Part shown: in pieces, positions 58,641 through 64,000 of the stretch
Numbering within the stretch: the stretch's first letter is position 1
Layout of the letters: the number at the start of each line of letters is the position of its first letter
DNA from: Ciona intestinalis
Lineage: Eukaryota > Chordata > Ascidiacea > Phlebobranchia > Cionidae
DNA length: 64,000 bases
Direction of reading: 5' to 3'
NCBI RefSeq assembly: GCF_000224145.3
Contig: NC_020176.2
Span: forward strand, 4,315,825 to 4,379,824
Notes under the pieces: generated by a model
Databases searched by the model: none
What the model was told of the DNA's origin: nothing
Seen by the model: only the letters and a program-made list of their open reading frames with translations
Translations under genes and position numbers: made by a program

Positions 58641-58800
58641 TGTAAAAGTGGCTGTACACAGTATCCGGAATTCGTCCGTTTTGTCTGTTTTGTTCGGATT
58701 TCGCTGCCGCGTGCGGAACTCGGTAATGGGTTTGCATACGACTTCGCAAGCGAATTCGCTTAACGGATACTGTGTACAGCCACCTTTACAGGGCGTTTTA
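58641..58800. mobile_element. MITE family C, most complete copy (160 bp)
   Basis: 27 bp terminal inverted repeats with one mismatch: tgtaaaagtggctgtacaca...and its mirror ...tgtgtacagccacctttaca. The interior matches the copies at 35177 and 53519. It lies just beyond the duplicated sequence after the gap. Confidence 0.9.
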
Positions 58801-59023
58801 TTTGGTTGTAAACGGGGATGGCTGCGTACTAATCTATATTTTTGATATTGGCGTTTCTTGTTTCTCATTTAGACGAAAATCACTTTTATTTTAAGTTTAA
58901 TCCACCACCGGGATTTGAACCCTGCGCCTTGTGTTGTTTAAATCTGCACCAATTCTTTGTTATGTGTTTGTATGTGGTGTATTGTAATCCACTCTACTAT
59001 AACTTATCATGTTCTACTTTAAT

Positions 59024-59218
59024 ATAGTAGGGTGTGGGAAGATGGGGCACCTTTATCACATAATATCCAAATATCTTAATCGTGTTTTGAACAAAAACAA
59101 CGGTCTATGGGAGTCGTGAGGATACGGTTTTATAATTCTTTGAATGTTTTTTGTTGGCTACCAAATGGGATGAGAAAATACAGTGAAAAGGTGTCCCATC
59201 TTCCCCCACCCTACTATA
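59024..59218. mobile_element. MITE family A, best-preserved copy
   Basis: Termini atagtagggtgtgggaagat and atcttcccccaccctactat are nearly perfect inverted repeats of about 30 bp, flanked by TA on both sides, as for Tc1/mariner-type insertions. About 195 bp. Useful as the family reference. Confidence 0.9.
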
Positions 59219-60042
59219 TACCAGACCCTACTTTATGATGGCCTCTTATGCTATAGTAGGTTATGTGAGCAACTCACCTTCGCAAAATCTTGGACATTTA
59301 TTTTCTTGTTTACCGCTAGACAAAATTTAGTTTCAATTTCATGCGATATTTTAAAATCACAATATTTTTTTCTGTTTAAAGTGATTTATAGTAACACGAT
59401 TCCTAACGACAAATTTCATGTTGTGTTGTTTTATATTTGTATGAATGAGATTTAGACCAGAGTCGGTAAATTCCTCTAAATGTTTATGTGCCACTTTTTA
59501 CCTGAATTCTAAAAACTTAGATTAGGCGGACCATGGCCTGCCCAATGCATTGACTAGACCAAGAGTTGAGTTTCGGTTTTTAACGTTAAAACACGCTGTG
59601 GGTCACGCAGGGTTCATCCAGCGCGTTTGACATTAAAATACATGAAAGCGAAAGTCACATATTTGTGGTTTAACTCCTGGTCGCAGTGGGCGTGGGAAAC
59701 AAGGTATCCTTAAAAGGCGGCACTATACACATTTATAAGAAAAACAACTTCAAATTTGAAGGAATATAATTATGACGCCCATTTACTCCTAATATTAAGA
59801 TCAAACTAATAAAAATATAAGGCTGGAATGTAAATATAGCCACAGCAGTGAGTCGGCCGAGCCATCATACGGGCATCCCAGAGTTCACTAAAACATAATT
59901 ACACTTACGATTCATTGTCCTTGCCTTTGAAGTTGAACTTGAAACGTCTTTCGGTGATTATTTTGCTCTCTTTAACTTTGCCTAAGTATAAATTATAGTT
60001 GGATTAGTTTAACTATAAATTTGTTTTCAATAACATGGACAG

Positions 60043-60186
60043 GGGAAGATGGGAGATTTTTTCATTCTCTTTTCTCGTTTAATTTGAATTGTATAACGCA
60101 TTCTCACGCCCCTAATTTTTCAAATCCCGTTTCGAAAGTAAGGGATTTAGGTGCTAACGCTATCCCATCATACCCCACAGTACTAT
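60043..60186. mobile_element. MITE family A copy, internally shortened
   Basis: aggggaagatgggagatttt at one end, ctatcccatcataccccaca at the other; about 50 bp of the usual interior is absent. Confidence 0.7.
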
Positions 60187-60831
60187 AGCTTATTTTAGAC
60201 GTTTAAAATGCTTTTTATATTTGTCGACTAGCGACACTCTATACTGCCCACTACCGGTTGCTAAACCTAAGTTAATCTCGTGAACGCTATGAGTTTTCTC
60301 AAGCAACTAAACAAACTTCCCTCTTATATATCTCCAATTAACTAAGTCGCATATTTCTTTGACAGTTTAAAAACGACCACTGTTGTGGGTGTATGTGTCT
60401 TTGGCGGAACAATTAACAGTAATTCCTCCAACCAATATATTTTACTGCTAACAACAAGTACGCAACAACTTTCCGCTTTATAAAATATCTTTGTCTTTAA
60501 ACAACGAGTGCAATATGAAATCAACACAGGTGAGTTGCGTTATAACATAACAAGTACACGATAACATGCAATAGTGAGTTGTGTAAAACAATTCTTCAAC
60601 AAATGTGATTCATACAAAAAAGTTCAGTGATTCCATTGAAAAAGTAACATAGTGTTTCCAAACTTAAAACAAGGATAATAAAGTCATTAACATAATGGTT
60701 AAGTCTTACGTACTAACTAAAAATGTTGCATTTTAAAGCTGTTAATATTTTCAACAGAATGTTTATAGATGAGACTGTTCGTTGCAGTATTAGCTTAAAC
60801 CTTTATTTTAATTCTGTCTAAGACAGTTTAA

Positions 60832-60955
60832 ATAAATGTAACTGGCTCTATCCTTGTATCGCTGGAATAAGGCAGTCTTTCACGGGTGTTCTGTTTCATA
60901 CACCTCGTGCCCGCTTACAAGTAACCATGTATGTAACTTTGTAAGTGATTATTAG
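60832..60955 (+). repeat. Dispersed repeat family B, near-complete copy
   Basis: aaatgtaactggctctatcc, tgttctgtttcatacacctc, gtgcccgcttacaagtaacc, atgtatgtaactttgtaagt. The central part (gacagtcgttataac) is shortened. Confidence 0.72.
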
Positions 60956-61166
60956 AAGATTGTTTTCATATACCCAATGCAATCTCTAACACTGAGTTAT
61001 TTTTGGTTATTCGCAAGTAAATATATCGTACGCATACAAGTAGTTACAAAGTCTTAAATAAGTTTGGGGTATTTTAACCATAGGACTGTCATTATTCATA
61101 GCGAGAGTAATATATTTAGTAACATCCCGACAAAGTTAAGCATTATAATTATATAAATAGTGTTGT

Positions 61167-61278
61167 AGCAGCTCATCTGGTATAAATAACTTAGTAAATT
61201 TCCAACCTTCTATCTGCCATCCGGCAACACTTAATAAGGGAATACTTTTCCTGATTTTTTTAAACCAGATGAGCTGCT
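61167..61278. mobile_element. Short inverted-repeat element (112 bp)
   Basis: Perfect 15 bp inverted repeats agcagctcatctggt and accagatgagctgct. The following sequence, aaaagattatttacataatg then cctggtagcag, is shared with 36115-36160 in the DPF gene, so both may come from one larger family. Confidence 0.65.
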
Positions 61279-61342
61279 AAAAGATTATTTACATAATGCC
61301 TGGTAGCAGAAGTAACATAACATAATATTAAATATAATTCCA

Positions 61343-63753
61343 TTAACTGCCACCACTTCCAAAACTTCCAAAGCTCCCAAAACTTCCGCTGCTGCCAAAG
61401 CTGCCCCAACTGCCGCTGCTCCACGAACCCCAGGAGCCACGACGGGTCAACTTACTAAGCGCGTAGCCTCCAGCCAAAGCTGCAGCCGTTCCACCGATGA
61501 GTTTCTTATGCTTCCCAGCCTTTTTACCAGCTCCACCCAAAACTGAACCAAGCCCGCCTCCCATCATACCACCCATAGCTGCTGAACTTCCTTTCGATTT
61601 CTTTTTCTGCTTTGGTTGTTGGACGTAGACTGTTTGTTGGGCTCCGTATGGGGCAGGGCCTCCGTATGCACCTTGTGGGTAAGCTTGCTGAGGGTAACCT
61701 TGTTGAGGGTAACCTGCAGGCGGTGGACCCCTATAAGGTGCTTGTTGGGGGTAAGATGGGTACTGTGGACCAGGTTGCCCATAAGGGGGTTGGTAGGGTT
61801 GAGCGAACCCTGTACCTGGGGGTGGGTACTGTGGGGGTCCTGTTGGGTATTGTGGGGGTCCTGGAGGGTAATTAGGGGGTTGATAACTCCCAGGTGGTGG
61901 TTGGGCACTATAGCTAGGTGGTTGAGACGGCCCGGATCCTAAGTTTAAGTTCTCAAAGCCCAAAGATGGACCTCCTGGTGGTGGGGGAACTTGCGGGTAA
62001 GCGGGGCCTGGAGGGTTAGTGGGGCCTTGAGGGTATGCCACTGGGGCTGGTGGGTAACCACTTTGAGTTTGAGTTGGGTAAGCTGGTGCCGATGTTGGGT
62101 ACTGTGGTTTGTGGGCCCCAGGTGCTGCAGATTGGCAACCAGCGGTTGTTGTCGGTTTAATTGACCTTGCGTTGGTGAGAGCTTGCATCCATGAACTGGC
62201 GCGTAATAATTTACATTATGTGTATTGGGATTAGGTCAAACAACCAAGTAGAAGTAGTTATCACAATACTTAAATTATGTAATATTGTAGGTACAGACAT
62301 GAAATACATGATAGTTACCTATTTAACAACAATACCTATGGCAGTAATATTATGGCCATGATGTTACTTGCACAGATTTGCAAATGCTAATTTACAGCCA
62401 GTAGAACAAAATAAGTGGTGACAGAAACCAGTGAATTCTTTGGATAGGTTGTAAAAGCATAACTGGTCATAACTTAGTAAACAGTGCACAAAAACAAACA
62501 AAGTGTCAACTTAAATAACATGGTGCTCAACTTGTGTTAAATTTAATCTCACTTACTCTACATCTTGTCTGTTATCTGCAAGCAGTAGAAATTTCCTGCT
62601 TTGTGTTGCAAGCAACATCACGCAGTCAACAGAATGGGAGGAAGGTAATGTTGGGATCTTAGCTTGGATTCCTGCCCCAACCTGTAGAAAATTAATATTT
62701 TATAGATTTCTGCTACAGTAAAATGTATTATTGAACAGACTTGGCATATAGAGTAACATTATCAAACTAGTTAAAAAAATACTTGAACTGGTTAAGCTTT
62801 TAAATGGTTATGCATAACTACCTATTTTATATTAAGTATTTAACAATGTCACAATTGGCATGAGCAACAGTCGAAGTAATATAATAGTTATTTTAATATA
62901 AATTAAAATGCAGAATGCAAATATAGTGAAGTATTGTTATTATAGCAATAGTTTAAGATACAACAAGCTGTATTTAACAACTAGTACAAAAAATTATGTA
63001 AACATTACATTGTTTGTTTATGAACAGAATAAATATTTAATAAGTTGTTTTGGTTAACACTTGTTACAGTTAAGTACACAATGTTAAAAGTACAAAAACA
63101 TTTGTTCTAACATATCATAACATAGTGTTTGATTATATATATAAAGTGTATTGCATTATATATATATCATATAAGGGTTTAGATGAATAAATGATTAAAC
63201 TGAATCATATGTGTATACTGGGTGTGTATCGTTAATTGTAATTTGTCTCTCTTGTGTATCTGTACCCTGGGGCAAAATGTTTAATTGAAACTTTATTCCA
63301 AACTTCTCAGTCTACTTGTTTAATTAACATTGCAATTGAAGTAAGATAACTGAATTTATGTTGATATTGTTTAAACATGGCTTTATTCATCAGGTTTAGT
63401 CGCAAATAGTTCATACTGACTGTCAAACAGTACAATATAACCCACACTTTGTATTTTCAACAAATTAAAAACAAAATGAAAATTAAGCCAAATACAAAGG
63501 CAAAACATCTAATTAAATACTATGTTTTTTATTGAATACTTTGCAACCACAGCCATGTAACTTCTTTTATTAAAACCTATAATTTACTTTTAACCTTTCC
63601 AAATAAATTGCCAGTTTACCTGAATATCGTAGCAATCTCGTGTAATATGAAAGTTTCCTGCCCTGGGTCCCCCCTTGTTGTCATAAGTAACGAACTGCCC
63701 ATCATTATACAAGATAAAGTATCGGTTTTTCCAACCTTTGAATATCCCGGAAG
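61343..63753 (-). CDS. PH-domain protein with Pro/Tyr-rich middle and Gly/Ser-rich tail, 5' partial
   Basis: Visible exons: 63620-63753, 62557-62681, 61343-62195, in phase, about 370 codons; the first exon or exons lie beyond the window. The PH domain runs from SGIFKGWKNRYFILYNDGQF through VTYDNKGG and ITRDCYDI to RKFLLLADNR and VDSWMQALTNAR, with the conserved C-terminal helix Trp. PH domains bind phosphoinositides or proteins at membranes. About 140 residues of Pro, Tyr, Gln and Gly follow (PPQYP, GYPQQ repeats), then a basic patch KQKKKSKG. Next come Gly-zipper-like hydrophobic stretches (AAMGGMMGGGLGSVLGG, GGTAAALAGGYALS), and finally GSWGSW and GSFGSFGS repeats to the stop. The composition resembles prion-like or condensate-forming tails. 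The closest relatives are small PH proteins, but I cannot name an orthologue. Confidence 0.85.
62196..63619. other. Introns of the PH-domain gene
   Basis: Two introns (62196-62556 and 62682-63619), AT-rich, with TA-dinucleotide runs near 63136-63170. No repeat copy of families A-C recognised and no open frame of note. Confidence 0.5.
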
Positions 63754-64000
63754 CTGAAACAGAACAAGTTTAAGTCATTTTTACTGTTATGAATAACAGG
63801 TAAAATATCTTCGAAAAAGACCTCTGGTTTACTTTACATCACATATATTTTATATATACAGAAAACAGGAGTCGAAAAGTGCATGGTTGGTCATATAAAA
63901 TGCAATATGTTTACAGTTGGTTAGTTAATGGCCCATACAAAAAAAAAGATGTCAGAAACTTCACCAAGAAAAAGATAATAATACAAAACTTTGGTATAAA
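63754..64000. other. Upstream intron of the PH-domain gene, runs off the window
   Basis: AT-rich sequence upstream of the first visible PH exon; a 2-base partial codon at the exon edge shows that a further coding exon must precede it. Confidence 0.6.

Larger units (their letters stand above)
58588..61342. other. Intergenic region between the unknown gene and the PH-domain gene
   Basis: 2.75 kb between convergent 3' ends. It holds a family C MITE (58641-58800), family A copies (59024-59218, 60043-60186), a family B copy (60832-60955) and a short inverted-repeat element (61167-61278). No gene is supported; open frames such as 58842-59027 and 59183-59455 lack domains. Confidence 0.55.

Noticed and set aside
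58888-58930. tRNA-like T-arm on the minus strand (gggttcaaatcccgg)
   Set aside because: A B-box-like match and partial stem exist, but there is no A box, acceptor stem or anticodon arm at the right distance. At best a SINE scrap.
61612-61942. Plus-strand open frames of 87 and 108 codons opposite the Pro-rich exon
   Set aside because: Antisense of the CCN/GGN-rich PH-gene exon; Gly/Val/Trp-rich composition is as expected for a shadow frame.
1-64000. Retroviral, LTR, Polinton or CRISPR-like elements
   Set aside because: No reverse transcriptase, integrase, capsid, long terminal repeats or spacer arrays seen on either strand; all mobile sequence found is short and non-coding.

Overview
This 64 kb window looks like a compact chordate genome, most probably the tunicate Ciona (intestinalis/robusta type). 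I infer this from complete single orthologues of vertebrate gene families with conserved splice phases, short AT-rich introns, and a dense load of short inverted-repeat elements and minisatellites. The species is an inference from style and content; no database was searched.

Layout, left to right: (1) 390-7319, minus: FUT8, the core alpha-1,6-fucosyltransferase, 10 coding exons, 575 residues. (2) 8599-11473, minus: NEK2-type mitotic kinase, 6 exons, 474 residues. (3) 13285-26270, minus: a 19-exon ELM2-SANT zinc-finger corepressor of the TRERF1/MIDEAS/ZNF541 group, 1657 residues. (4) 28910-31351, plus: a CYP2-clan cytochrome P450, 4 exons, head to head with gene 3. (5) 31897-34417, plus: JKAMP, an ER membrane protein, 6 exons, 316 residues. 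(6) 35457-39923, minus: DPF/requiem double-PHD subunit of the BAF complex, 9 exons, 399 residues, tail to tail with JKAMP. (7) 40495-45411, minus: a class A orphan GPCR, 7 exons, with one unresolved splice junction in TM3. (8) 48584-58189, plus: an 11-exon gene that I do not recognise, with a coiled-coil C-terminus; it sits on lower-quality assembly next to a 50-base gap. (9) 61343 to beyond 63753, minus: a PH-domain protein with a Pro/Tyr-rich middle and a Gly/Ser-rich tail; its 5' end is outside the window. All exon chains were assembled by hand from GT-AG sites, reading-frame phase and family alignment from memory. Seven of the nine close in frame; the exceptions are genes 7 and 8.

Repeats: about 20 copies of a ~190 bp MITE (family A) with termini like agtagggtgggg / ccccaccctact; a ~130 bp dispersed repeat (family B); a 126-160 bp MITE with long terminal inverted repeats (family C, three copies, one nested inside a family B copy); a ~75 bp dispersed motif (family E); and four arrays of the same 71 bp minisatellite at unlinked positions, three of them in introns of different genes. 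The arrays share sequence blocks with family B. No tRNA, rRNA, CRISPR array or retroviral element was found. The genes share no pathway and behave as ordinary neighbours; I saw no convincing new multi-gene system. The most useful observations concern repeat biology, assembly faults, and a few protein features (NEK2 degron and tail, the corepressor microexon, the GPCR, the unknown gene).
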